DNA of 64,000 nucleotides from Cyrtodaria siliqua. Lineage: Eukaryota; Mollusca; Bivalvia; Adapedonta; Hiatellidae. Position numbers and translations under genes: made by a program. The stretch is taken from contig JAWPHD010011053.1 of NCBI GenBank assembly GCA_037043455.1, positions 1-64,000 on the forward strand, in the 5' to 3' direction. The notes beneath the pieces are model-generated. The model had not been told where the DNA came from, did not search any database, and saw only the letters and a list, made by a program, of their open reading frames with translations. This document shows positions 1-11,385 of this stretch, in pieces. The stretch's first letter is position 1; every line of letters begins with the position of its first letter.

Positions 1-577
1 TCGATATAGTGCGGACAAATCCCAGCGGGATCCAAACTTAAAATAATCACGTCACGTGACCGTCCCCCGGGGTGATGTGAACTCGACTATGCTCAACATT
101 GATCGAAACCTCATGTCATAAATAAGTGGCGTACAGTATTATAGAATGCTCGACGGGTTATATCTTGTATTTCTGTTGAACATGGTCCCCATTGAATATG
201 AAATTTTGCTTATCAAATATAAAATTTGCTTATTTGATATTTTGTTTATCAAATATAAATGTGACGTGATAGAACTGACTGAAAAAAAGTTGAGGCATCG
301 CAAAGCACGAGCTGTTTCTGATCCAACTCGAGCATTTCGTCCACCATTATTTCGTCCACCATTATCGCACCGCGAAATAAACGTTCTCGGAACATGGGTT
401 ACCGTATCGCAGACCTCCCAAAGACCCTTAATATTTAGGGACGCTGGTTTTATTCATTGGACTTTCAAAACCATAAACCGAGGATCAGCATGGCCGGATC
501 CATCATTTAAGAGTGGGGAATAATATGAAAAGCAACAATAAAACAAACAAGACCAATTAAACAAAAATTACGGCGTA
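1..577. other. no gene or repeat recognised
   Basis: AT-rich in the middle (repeated ATCAAATATAAA words at 205-260). A 125-codon frame at 146 has no family resemblance or coding character. Confidence 0.5.
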
Positions 578-790
578 TGTGTGGGGTGGGGGTGCGGGTG
601 GAGGGTGCGGGTGGGGGGGGGGGGGGGGAGGAAGGGAGGAATCGGAAAAACTCATACATTTTCATAACTTGTCTGATTTGAGTAAGCGTAGATTATTGCC
701 CCCCCCCCCACCACCCCCACCACCCCCCACCCCACCCCCACCCCACCCCCACCCCCACACACCGCACCCCCCACACCCACAAGAGACCCC
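578..790. repeat. G-rich tract followed by C-rich tract
   Basis: 578-640 is runs of G broken by T, C or A (GTGGGGTGGGGGTGCGGGTG then 15 G in a row); 700-786 is runs of C broken by A (CCCCCCACCACCCCCACCAC). The two are roughly complementary with 60 bp between, so a hairpin is possible, and each strand could form G-quadruplexes. Open frames here are low-complexity by-products. Confidence 0.85.
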
Positions 791-859
791 GCCTCCAGCC
801 CACTCTGGATCAGCCAGTGATAAAATAAAAACAATGGAAAGCACGCGGCAATTCTAATC

Positions 860-1260
860 GGATTTTAATCGGACCCGTGCAAATTAAAACTTATCAGTAG
901 CGGGAAACACCTGAATCATCAATGTTTATATCATATTATATAGTCGGTAATATTAAAAAAGATCATCAGCCATTGATGCAATCTAATTGCAACGATTAAT
1001 TTAAAACGAAATTGCTTGCATTACGCCGCTGCTATTATATACATGATATATTTCTCCCTACAGTCAGCCATGGAAGACAGTGATTTATTCGACTGCGAGT
1101 CATGAGTCAAAGGCTCATATTTTTCTCATTTGATAGTTTAATAGTTTTACCATAAATTGGCTCAAAGTTGACTTTTTTTCTCATTTTGATGCGAATTGAC
1201 TCACTGGGATGAAATTGTACATAAAACACTGGGAAGGAAAAAAGTAACGTATTAAGTGGG
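860..1260. other. no feature seen
   Basis: AT-rich unique sequence without coding frames or repeats that I can identify. Confidence 0.5.
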
Positions 1261-1590
1261 CTCCTGTCCCTAAACTAGAGAAATTCCCTCTATAAAATGA
1301 GAGTAAATCCCACCCATCTCAAGTGTCAAATGGGAGAAAGTACATATATTAGACTCGGTAAATGTCTAAAATAGTCGGATACCCCGTTCATCTCAAGTGT
1401 CAAATGGGAGAAAGTAAATAAATTAAACTCACTGAGTTTAATACGTATCTTAAATACTAGTATTTGGATATGTATCTCTTCTGTGGACTTATATTTAGTT
1501 GACCATCAATCAATGGGTATAGACTGTAATTCGAAACGCTCGTGTCCGCCTGCTGTCACCAGAGATGTGTCAGGGGAGTCTAATTACAGT

Positions 1591-1661
1591 TAGGTTCCCC
1601 GTCGTGGCCGACCATCATTGACAGGTGAATTCCCCGTCGTGGCCGACCATCATTGACAGGT
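1591..1661 (+). repeat. direct duplication of about 36 bp
   Basis: TTCCCCGTCGTGGCCGACCA followed by TCATTGACAGGTG occurs twice in a row. Just upstream, at about 1310-1418, the words TCTCAAGTGTCAAATGGGAG and AAAGTA also occur twice, 73 bp apart. Confidence 0.85.
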
Positions 1662-1811
1662 GCTTCAAGATTCTTTCTAAAACGCTATCCGTTGTTAATT
1701 GCATCATTGTCGTATCGTATTTGTATTGTTATAAATCCAAAATATTTATTTTCCGCAGTTTTACATTTGTCTCATCATTATGTGGAATAACAGGCACCAA
1801 GACGTCTCCAC

Positions 1812-2080
1812 AAGAAATCAGTGTATCGCCTTTATTAAAGGGAGACATGCCAATCTTGAAATCAGTGTATCGCCTATATTAAAGGGACATATGCCAATCT
1901 TGAAATCAGTGTATCGCCTATATTAAAGGGACACATGCCAATCTTGAAATCAGTGTATCGCCTATATTAAAGGGAGACATGCCGATCTTGAAATCAGTGT
2001 ATCGCCTATATTAAAGGGACACATGCCAATCTTGAAATCAGTGTATCGCCTATATTAAAGGGACAAATGCCAATCTTGAA
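1812..2080 (+). repeat. 45-bp tandem repeat (6 copies)
   Basis: Unit AAATCAGTGTATCGCCTATA, TTAAAGGGACACATGCCAAT, CTTG. The second half of the unit is the terminal repeat of the M1 MITE, so the array grew from a MITE end; a real M1 copy begins 43 bp further on. Confidence 0.88.
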
Positions 2081-2122
2081 GTATTATAAAGCATTAAAAT
2101 ATGTCCCCAGTATCATTTAGAC

Positions 2123-2420
2123 CTTTAATGGACACACGGCAATATTTATTTTTAAAAAGTTTTTCTGCATAACTTGCATTTGTTCAATCATTAATATTAA
2201 TTATAATAGTAGTATTTAGCAATTTGTATTTGTATATTATTACTTTTTGATATTATTGCACCAAAAATATATTAAAACTTATAGTATAATAAGAAGAAAT
2301 AGTGAATACTTAAAAATTTATTTATTTAAATGTAACAAGGGTAAAAGTAAAAATGATACTGGATATATAAATCGAGACACCCATTTCAAACACTTCAAGA
2401 TTGCCGTGTGTCCCTTTTAA
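2123..2420. mobile_element. TTAA MITE M1 copy, reverse orientation
   Basis: Left end TTTAATGGACACACGGCAAT, right end ATTGCCGTGTGTCCCTTTTA, with the shared interior (ACTTGCATTTGTTCAATCAT, TTATTGCACCAAAAATATAT). Confidence 0.78.
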
Positions 2421-2424
2421 TCTA

Positions 2425-3145
2425 CTTGCATATATTTTAAATACAATTTTGAGTTTTAAACTTTTCTTCGTTATTCTACCGTAGGTTTGGTATAAACTTA
2501 TTTTATTTCCAATATTTATACAATCGGTGAAAATGTACAAAATGGGAAAAAGGATTGGAACGAAAGCAATTGCTTATAGAGTTACATTCAATAACAATGG
2601 CGTATAAAATTGCACAGTGGAAATATTTTATAAGTGTACAATGTAATATAGCTATACATCTAACAGTGATTAGTTACAGGGACCAAAACAAGTTTGAAAA
2701 AGAAATAATAAAGCAAAAAACATTTGAATGTAGTTGGATTATCTTAAAATTAAACGAACATTCAATTAAGCGGAATATTGTAATAACAGATGTATAACAG
2801 ACACGATAGTTGGGCAACAGTGGGGGTGACAGGCGGAGACAGGACGACAGCATCAGACCCGGAAAACATATATTGTTCTAGCAGATTCGGTACGCGGTGT
2901 AGCTGCTTGTCTTGTGTTGTAAAGTGTTAAAAACGTTTGCTTGACAAAATAAACTTCTGAACAATTTCAAATATAGTGAGATACCACCAAATAATATTAT
3001 GTTTAGTGAATCTGTGCACAGTGCTTGAAGTATAGCTAGCATTTAAGCACGAGCATTGTCGAATGGATAGCTGCATATGTAATGTTGAGTAGTTTCTGTG
3101 CTGCCACATCGACATAAAGGAGAGTCGATGATGTTTTTTATGATC
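2425..3145. other. no gene seen
   Basis: AT-rich. Frames of 60-80 codons have no recognisable motif. The end (from about 3146) turns into a MITE fragment that was split by the S1 SINE at 3181. Confidence 0.5.
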
Positions 3146-3180
3146 AAATGGTGGTTACCATAGGTTTGAATATATTATTG

Positions 3181-3291
3181 TTTGTTTGTTTGTATGGTGT
3201 TTTACATCATTGTCAACACATGTGGTGGAGGCAGACAACCCACTTTTCCTGGGTAGAACCAGTATTGTACACCTCCCGCCATCCGTAAGAA
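3181..3291 (-). mobile_element. S1 SINE, 5'-truncated, inserted in a MITE
   Basis: Minus-oriented tail (TTTGTTTGTTTGTATGG) and body (GTGGTGGAGGCAGACAACCC) without the head. The direct repeat GAATATATTATTG at 3168-3180 and 3292-3304 is the target duplication; it lies in a TTAA MITE copy whose 3' half resumes at 3292 and ends near 3440. Confidence 0.82.
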
Positions 3292-3516
3292 GAATATATT
3301 ATTGGTGAAATGTAATCAGCAGTTAGTTATACGCAAAAGCAATATGCTTTATGCAATTCTTGTAATTAATATTAGTCAGTGAATAAAAACAATCGATTTA
3401 TACAAAAAAAAAATCAAGATTGCCGTATGTCCCTTTAAAGGGTCATACTTTGGCTAAAAGGCAATACAGAGTTATGCAACCTATGTATCTGATTGGCCTT
3501 GGTGACAATGAATGAA

Positions 3517-3733
3517 TTGAATTGAATGTTGTTTAACGGCTAATCAACACAGTATAGGTTATTTAGAGCTGCCCCAGAGAGAGGGGAAGAATACATAGGA
3601 ATCCGGGAACCGTGTCCTACTCTAATTATCGAATAGATTCCTATGGTTCTTTAACGTGCTCGGAAGATAGACCGATACATGGGACCGCCCGGTTTACATC
3701 CCCATCCGACGGAGAGGCTAATGGAAAGTGTCT
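3517..3733 (-). mobile_element. SINE family S2 copy with 13-bp target duplication
   Basis: Same body as 41559-41806 (GGTTATTTAGAGCTGCCCCA, then CTTTAACGTGCTCGG and GGGACCGCCCGGTTTACATC). Flanked by GACAATGAATGAA at 3504-3516 and 3734-3746. The head is missing. Confidence 0.78.
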
Positions 3734-3869
3734 GACAATGAATGAAGACAGTGAATTAAAAAGATAATTCACTGGGTAATTCGCTGGTGAAGACATATGC
3801 AAAGTTTGAATGAATTAAACAAAAGCAATATTGAAGATATAAGAATGTGAAAAACTTTAACGCAAAACG

Positions 3870-4197
3870 TTAAAGGGACACACTGCAATCTTGATTGTTT
3901 AAAAACTAGCGGCGTCCCGTTAGTTTTTCTACATAAATTGCATTTGTTCAATCATTAATATTAATTATATATAAGAATTGTATAAAGCAAATTGTTTTTG
4001 CATATTACTAACTGTTGATTACTTTTCACCAATAATATATTCAACTCTGTGGTAGAATAACGAAAAAAAGTTGAAATCCCAAATTGTATTTAAATATATG
4101 CAAGCAGATTTAAAGTCAACATGATACTGGTTTAATAAATCGAGAGGTCAATTTCAATACTTGATAAAGACATCAAGATTGCCATGTGTGCCTTTAA
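3870..4197. mobile_element. TTAA MITE M1, intact copy, reverse orientation
   Basis: TTAA at 3870-3873 and 4194-4197; ends TTAAAGGGACACACTGCAAT and ATTGCCATGTGTGCCTTTAA. Internal markers match 45577-45901 on the other strand. Confidence 0.85.
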
Positions 4198-4639
4198 CAT
4201 AAATGTGACACCGCCACCGCTGTCTCTGGATATAATGTCAGTTAGCGGTTACCCCTCTAAACAGACTGACCCGCTGGCATCCCTGTACTCGATTAATCGT
4301 TGTCAATCCTCCAATAAGGCAAAGAATATTTGTTCAGAAAGGTCCGTGAATTAAGGTAAAAGACATAATGAATAAAAAAGGATCAAGTAAAAAGCAAATC
4401 AATGAAAATATAAGTTGAATTGACAAGTTGCACCTGAAACAATAAAGACCTTTAATGAATTAGAGGTTGTTTGCAGTAAAAATATGTACTGATAATTTGT
4501 TGTTGAAATCCGGCCAGGGATGCAGGAGAACTAGTCCTGAAAAAGTTTGTGAGAGGACCATAACAAAATATCATTCAATCGGAACAGGATATGCGCAACT
4601 AGGCCTGGGCCGGATGTGTTGCCACTGTTACCCACTTCC

Positions 4640-5040
4640 TTCGAAATATAGGTCAAGGTAACCTCCAGTTTTTGTTACAGCTTCTGAGCTTCTAACGGTG
4701 ATGTATATGGCCCAAACTGCCTCAGCGTCATCCTCTCACCAACTAGACATGGCTGGACAACATTTTACTCGCTGTGACCTACGGTTCTTTCTCCGAATAT
4801 AGGTCATATCCAGTTTACAATACAATGTAGGAATCTCAGCTTCTAATGGTGACGTATGGACCAAACTGCCAAATATGTAGTGTCTTCCTCTCGTCAAGCA
4901 GGCATGGACTGACAACATTTTCTTCGCTGTGACTTACTTTCTTCGAAATATAGGTCACATCCAGTTTACCAGTCATCTGATGGGCCAGATAGATGTGCTT
5001 CACTCCTATAAAGGTCACCAGTACCTTTTTTGCCACCTCC
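4640..5040 (+). repeat. about 130-bp tandem repeat (about 3 diverged copies)
   Basis: Repeated words: TTCGAAATATAGGTCA, CAGCTTCTAATGGTGACGTA, CAAACTGCC, ACATGGCTGGACAACATTTT. It abuts the reverse family A element at 5043. Confidence 0.65.
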
Positions 5041-5042
5041 GA

Positions 5043-5555
5043 TTTTAGCTCTACTGGCCGAAGGACAGCGCAGAGCTTATGGGATACTTCTGCCGAGTTG
5101 TCCGTCGTCCGTCCGTCGTTAACTTTTGTCTCGTTAAGACGATAGGGCCTTACTTTTCATCCGATCTTTACCAAACTCTACAAGATTGTTAATATCAATG
5201 AAAGCTCGGACAAAAGCTCGAAAACCAGCCAGATCAGACCAGTAACAGCGGAGTTATGACCCTTGATTTAATTAGAAATGCTATAGTTTGCCTCGTTAAG
5301 ATGATAGGGCCTTCATTTTTCATCCAGATTGTTAATATTGGTTAAAGCTCGGACAAGTTCGAAACTAGCCAGATCGGATCAGTAACAGCGGAATTATGGC
5401 CCTTGATTTAGTTTAAAATGCTATAGTTTGCCTCGTTAAGACGATAGGGCCTTTATTTTTCATCCGATCTTTACCAATCTTTGCCAGATTCGGAACAAGT
5501 TCGAAAACAAGCCAGATCGAACAAGTAACAGCGGAGGTATGTGCCCTTGGTTTAG
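5043..5555 (-). mobile_element. HINE-like element, family A, reverse copy, shortened
   Basis: Begins with TAGCTCTACTGGCC and the CCGTCGTCCGTCCGTCGTTA tract, then reversed family A units (CTCGTTAAGACGATAGGGCC, GTAACAGCGGAGTTATGACC). It is the inverse of the element at 6824, about 1.3 kb away. Confidence 0.72.
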
Positions 5556-5815
5556 TTAAAAGAGGGACACACGGCAATCTTGAAAGTGTTTGAAATCGGT
5601 GTCTCGATTTATATATCCAGTATCGTTTTTATTTTTACCCTGGTTACATTTAAATACATCTTTATTTTAAGTATTCCCTATTTCGTCTTATTATACTATA
5701 AGTTTTAATATATTATTGGTGCAATATAATCAACAGTTAATAATATGCAAAACAATGTGCTTAATACTATTCTTATAATTATATTAACGATTGAAGAAAT
5801 GCAAGTTATGCAGAA
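5556..5815. mobile_element. TTAA MITE M1, right end lost
   Basis: Starts GAGGGACACACGGCAATCTT and runs through the shared interior to AAGTTATGCAGAAAAAC, then changes into a HINE-like repeat. Confidence 0.7.
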
Positions 5816-6235
5816 AAACTAATTCCCTCCCTTAGACTTAGGAAAAAACTTCAAAAATCTGCTTCTCTGAAACTATAAGAGCCAAAGGTTTAACATTTTG
5901 TATTTACCATCAGCTTATTGTCCTCTAACAAGTTTGTTAAAATGGTGACCGTGGGGTCAAATTTGGCCCCGCCCCTGGTGTCACAGTTTTACATAGACCG
6001 AAATAGGGAAAAGCTTTAAAAAATCTTCTTCTCTGAAACTAGAAGTGCTAAAGGTTTACTATTTTGTATTTATTATCAGCTCTACAAAATGGTGACTCTG
6101 AGGTCTAATTTGGCCCCCGTCCCAGGGGTCACAGTTTTACATAGACGTCTACATAAAGAAAAACTTTAAAATCTTCTTCTCTGAAACTACAAGAGTCAAA
6201 GGTTTAATATTTTCCATCACATATTTACGCAATGC
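5816..6235 (-). repeat. HINE-like family B fragment, about 2.5 units
   Basis: Units with CTTCTCTGAAACTA, CAAAGGTTTA, AAATGGTGACC and GTCAAATTTGGCCCCGCCCC then CACAGTTTTACATAG. Reverse complement of the units at 49474-52600. Confidence 0.65.
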
Positions 6236-6633
6236 TCGACTTTTTGTGAAACTCGCGGCGTCCTGTTTGTTTTTATACATACGAGTATTTGAAAATTAAT
6301 ATTCATAATTATTATATAATTAAACCTCCAAATAACGGCAAAGTTCCACTACAACACGGTTTATCAAAACTCTATCCATGTGTCCAGGTAGGTTTATTCA
6401 GTTTCTTAAAATACCCGTGATTGAATAATATGCGAAAATTATTCGTGATTTGGTCTAGCTGGTTAAAGCCGTTTAGTAGTACATTGTGTCTATAGAGTTT
6501 GGATTCTTAAACTCTGTATGCAAGTTATATATAAAATAATATACCTCGTCGTCAATAGGTTTAGAAACGGTGTATATCCGTTGTATAATGATGAAAATGT
6601 GCCTGTTGATGGCGGGTTAGGGTAGCCGGTTTA

Positions 6634-8777
6634 AGCAGAAACACGACAATCTTGATTGTTGAAAAACGTCCGACGCCCATTTAGTTTTTCAACATAACTT
6701 GCATTTGTTCAATCATTTATATTAATTATAAGCATTATTACAAAGCAAATTGTTTTTGAATATTACTAACTGTTGACAGTATCGCACCAATAATATATTT
6801 AAACCTATATTATAATAAGAAGAAACAAGAGGCCCAAGAGAGCCTGTGGACACTCAGCTTGCTAAAATGGCTCTTATAACATCAATGAAGCGAGTGAGTG
6901 CAATTTACTTTTGTTGTTGAAAGTTTTGGGCAAAATACAGCATTTTTAACTTAATCAAGGGCCATAACTAAACAATCTGGTAAAGTTTGGTAAAGATCAG
7001 ATGAAAAATGAAGGCCCCTATCATATTAACGAGGCATATTTATAGTATTTTTAACGAAATCATGTGCCATAACTTCGCTGTTACTGGTCCGATCTGAATG
7101 GTTTTCGAACTTGTCCGAGCGAGCTTTCATTGATTTTAACAATCTGGTAAAGTTTGGTAAAGTGAAGGACCTATCGTCTTAACTAGGCAAAATATAGCAT
7201 TTTTAACTAAATCAAGGGCCATAACTTCGCTGTTACAAGTCCAATCTGACTGGTTTTCGAACTTATCATAGCTTTCATCAACATAAGCAATCTGGTAAAG
7301 TTTGGTAAAGTTCGGATGGAAAATGAAGGCCCTAGCATCTTAACGAGGCAAAATATACCATTTTTAACTAAATCAAGGGCCATAACTCCACTGTTATTAA
7401 CTAAATCAAGGGCCATAACTCCGTTGTTGCTGGTCCGATCTCGCTGATTTTCGAACTTGCTCGAGCTGTCATTGTTATTAACAATCTGGTAAAGTTTGGT
7501 AAAGTGAATGGCCTATGGTTTTAACGAGGCAAAATTTAGCATTTTTAACTCAATCAAGAGCCATAACTCCGCTGTTACTAGTCCGATCTGGCTGGTATTC
7601 GAACTTGGCCGAGCTTTCATTGATATTAACAATCTCAAGATCAGATGAAAAATGAAGGCCCTATTGTCTTAATGAGGCAAAATATAGCATTTTTAACTAA
7701 ATCAAGGGCCATAACTCCGCTGTTAGTAGTCAGATCTGGCTGGTTTTCGAGCTTGTTCGAGCTTTTATTAATCTAAACAATCTGGTAAAGTTTGGTAAAG
7801 ATCAGATGAACAATGAAGGCCCTATGGTCTTAACGAGGCAAAATATAGCATTTTTAACTCAATCAAGAGCCATAACTCCACTGTTACCGGTCCGATCTCG
7901 TTGATTTTCGAACTTGCTCGAGCTTTTATTGTTATTAACAATCTGGTAAAGTTTGGTAAAGGTCGGATAAAAATGAAGGCCCTATCGTCTTAAAAAGGCA
8001 AAATATAGCATTTTTAACTCAATCAAGAGCTCCACTGTTACCGGTCCGATCTGGCTGGTATTCGAACTTGGCCGAGCTTTCATTGATATTAACAATCTGG
8101 TAAAGTTTGGTAAAGATCAGATGAAAAATGAAGGCCCTATTGTCTTAACGAGGCAAACTATTGCATTTTTAACTAAATCAAGGGCCATAACTCCGCTGTT
8201 ACCGGTCCGATCTCGCTGATTTTCGAACTTGCTCGAGCTTTTATTGTTATTAACAATCTGGTAAAGTTTGGTAAAGGTCGGATGAAAAATGAAGGCCCTA
8301 CCGTCTTAACGAGGCAAAATATAGCGTTTCTAACTAAATCAAGGGATATAACTCCGCTGTTACTGGTCCGATATGGCTGGTTTTCGAACTCGTCCGAGCT
8401 TTCATTGATATTAACAATAAAGCTTGGTAAAGACAAAATGAAAAATGAAGGCCCTATCGTCTTAACGAGGCAAAATATAGCATTTTTAACTAAATCAAGG
8501 GCCATAGCTGCGCTGTTAGTGGTCCAATCTGGCTGGTTTTCGAGCTTGTTCGAGCTTTCATTAATCTAAACAATCTGGTAAAGTTTGGTAAAGATCAGAT
8601 GAACAATGAAGGCCCTATCGTCTTAACGAGACAAAAGTTAACGACGGACGACGGACAACTCGCCATCCCCTGAAAATGAAAACTCGGAAGTTTCTATTAT
8701 TAAGTCAAAATGATACTGGATTAATAAACCGAGACGCATATTTCAATGCTTGATAAAGACTGCATGATTGCCGTGTG
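6634..8777. mobile_element. TTAA MITE M1 split by a HINE-like insertion
   Basis: The left part (6634-6823: AACACGACAATCTTGATTG, then the shared interior to TATAATAAGAAGA) and the right part (about 8691-8777: AATGATACTGGATTAATAAA to ATTGCCGTGTGTTCATTTAA) are two halves of one M1 copy. Between them lies the tandem element at 6824-8690. Confidence 0.75.
6824..8690 (+). mobile_element. HINE/pearl-like tandem element, family A
   Basis: Starts AACAAGAGGCCCAAGAGAGC and ends in a GACGGACGACGGACAAC tract. The interior is about 10 diverged units of roughly 110-190 bp with CAAGGGCCATAACTCCGCTG, GGTTTTCGAACTTGTCCGAG, ATCTGGTAAAGTTTGGTAAA and CTTAACGAGGCAAAATATAG. Head, central tandem repeats and an (ACGG)n tail are how pearl elements and non-autonomous Helitron-like HINEs of bivalves are described. 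No protein is encoded. Confidence 0.75.
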
Positions 8778-9152
8778 TTCATTTAAAGTCAACATGATAA
8801 AGGATTGAGGTGCTTGATAACTACGTGTCCCTTTAACACGATGTAATATGCATCACCCTTACAAGGGAAACAATGGGTGGAGTTGATGACTGGTGTGTAA
8901 GGTGGTGGGGTGAAACTTAAAATACAAAGCAAAACACATACTTAAACCAGAAGACGAAAGTTTTCACGGCAACATTTTTACGAACATGGATCCTCCAAAG
9001 AAAGACAACTCATAATTTGGAATTGCACAAATCTGTACCAATTACCTACCTTCGTATGCAAGGTGTTATTTGTATGCGACAGAAGCAAGGTTTTTCTGCA
9101 GTAGCTTGAGCAATTTAAATAATATGTACATGAATTATATATCATTAGAACT

Positions 9153-9535
9153 GGTCTTTTTAGTGGTAAATAAAAATACCTTAGTTTTGAAAATCAAAAT
9201 TTGAAATAAATATTTTACAGCCCAAATGATTTTTTGATGGGGCTTTTCCCATGCAAATATTTCTTGTTGGTGGGACAAGAAAATTAAGAAATTTCAAATA
9301 ACTTCAGTTAGCCTTCATATGTTACTGTAAAACTTTCAGGGTGTCTTAATTTACAAATATCCAACAATTTAAAACCATTTTTAGATAAAAAATCTTAAAA
9401 AAATAAGTTTTTTCAAATTATTCTTGCAGCAGAATTTTGCATTGAAAATTCCCCATCAAAACAGCTTTCGCACATGAATTTTTTATTTCTCAACCGATTT
9501 TGAAAAGCAAAATATTTTTATTTACCACTAAAAAT
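9153..9535. mobile_element. MITE-like element with long inverted ends
   Basis: Left TTTTTAGTGGTAAATAAAAA followed by CTTAGTTTTGAAAATC, right GATTTTGAAAAGCAAAATAT then TTTATTTACCACTAAAAA. Inner words ATGGGGCTTTTCCC and GAAAATTCCCCATC also pair. A fragment of the same family is at 39466-39545. Confidence 0.65.
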
Positions 9536-9969
9536 TTATGTTTCACTGATGTACAATATTGAGGTACTAGATGAATTTTTTCTGAAATGTTCAAAAAAAC
9601 TTTGGCTGAAACAAGCGCCCCAAACAATAATTCAGAAGGCTATCATCAAGGCAACATAAGTCTTGAATGGAAGATAAAAAACACACAGTACACCGTTATG
9701 TCGATTCTTTCCAGTTTATTTGTATTTGTTTTCAATATCAAAAGCAGTATTGCACATACTGGTTATACATAATAATGTACACGGTCAGACAGACAGATAC
9801 AGAGATGCAGATTTTAAGAAAGTTTTCCTTTAACAATTTAGCGTAACAGGTGTGAACAAAATCGTGCCTCAACCAAACCACAGGGCCTCTGGCTTACCAT
9901 GTCATTGCTCTAACCTCTGGGGACACATTCACTGGAATCTTTCAAAATATAAATGTTATTCATTTGATG

Positions 9970-10164
9970 TTAAAGGGACACTCAGCAATCTTGAAGTGGT
10001 TATCAAACATTTAAATTAGCACCTCAGTTTACTAATCCAGTATGATTTTCACTTTAAACCTGCTTGTATATTTATGTATTCAAATAACAGGTAATACAAT
10101 TTTGAGTTTACGGGTGCTAATTTGAATGCTTATAGCTACTTAGATTGCCACATGTCCCTTTTAT
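9970..10164. mobile_element. short TTAA MITE, M1-related
   Basis: Left end TTAAAGGGACACTCAGCAAT, right end GATTGCCACATGTCCCTTTT, about 195 bp. A deletion derivative of the 325-bp form. Confidence 0.7.
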
Positions 10165-11080
10165 ATACTTTTTCTGTGAGCTACTCCCATGAAAACAGGG
10201 ATTCTATAGCCTGACAAGCCGATATATTTCCATGTACACATTTCCAACAATATTTAAAATTGAATTTTTGTTCAACTAATATTGTCCATCTCTTATACAT
10301 ATGTAACTCCATTCAACCTTGCTGCTAGAATAACTTTAACAAAAGCATAAAAAAATACAAACATTTTTCTAGCAAACTAGCTAAATTTGACCCGTATAAC
10401 AAACACATGCTCTCTCCATAAAAGCAAGGCACAGCTTTTAAAATTTATTTACACATATAATTATAGTCTATCACAGGTCCCCAACAAATAGTGAAAGTTA
10501 GGCAATAGTCCAGACGATTTGAAATACGTTAATTCCTAGTAAACAGCAAACGTTTTTTTCTCTGCCACGAACCATAGTAGTACCGGTAAGTGCTGAGCAA
10601 CTTTAAAATGGATTGACAAATGACATCTTTTTACCTGTGGTCCTTATTGACTTCTGTTATGTAAACAGTACAGGAACTGAATTAGCATCAACACAAAGGC
10701 GCATCAACACATGAAATGTTATATGCCCTAACAGGAATGAACATGCCAGGCTCACCCTTCATGTACATCGAGATAAAATATGGAAATCGGGCCTAGAACC
10801 TTCTCACCCTGAACTGCAGAGTTGCTGCAAATTCTATTGTACGCTGGAGACACGTTATAGTTTTTCTGTCACTGCTCTAGTGATATGAGCGAGATGGCAC
10901 CTGAAACAATGCATGGGTCATGATGAAGACCTTTAATGAGCATGAACAAAAAATGATAAAATGAACATGAATTTGGGGGATTCTCCCCTCTGCCTACCCC
11001 TCCAACGGGACCTGCAGTGGCCCTATTCTTTGCCCCGTAACCAAACGGGGTCCCTGGAACCACATGGGTGCATTCCGGTT
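10165..11080. other. no gene seen
   Basis: Unique-looking AT-rich sequence before the 47-bp minisatellite. Nothing conserved recognised on either strand. Confidence 0.5.
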
Positions 11081-11084
11081 TTAT

Positions 11085-11385
11085 GTTCACTGGAGTTGAT
11101 CGGAGAACCTGTAACTGATACAACCCAGTGATGTTTACTGGAGTTGATCGGAGAACCTGTAACTGATACGACCCAGTAATGTTTACTGGAGTTGATCGGA
11201 GAACCTGTAACTGATACGACCCAGTGATGTTTACTGGAGTTGATCGGAGAACCTGTAACTGATACGACCCAGTGATGTTTACTGGAGTTGATCGGAGAAC
11301 CTGTAACTGATACAACCCAGTGATGTTTACTGGAGTTGATCGGAGAACCTGTAACTGATACAACCCAGTGATGTTTACGGTTTGC
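11085..11385 (+). repeat. 47-bp minisatellite (6 copies)
   Basis: Unit GATGTTTACTGGAGTTGATC, GGAGAACCTGTAACTGATAC, RACCCAGT. Two overlapping minus-strand frames run through it without any support as proteins. Confidence 0.92.

Noticed and set aside
579..857. Glycine/proline-rich small proteins
   Set aside because: Low-complexity G and C runs translated in several frames.
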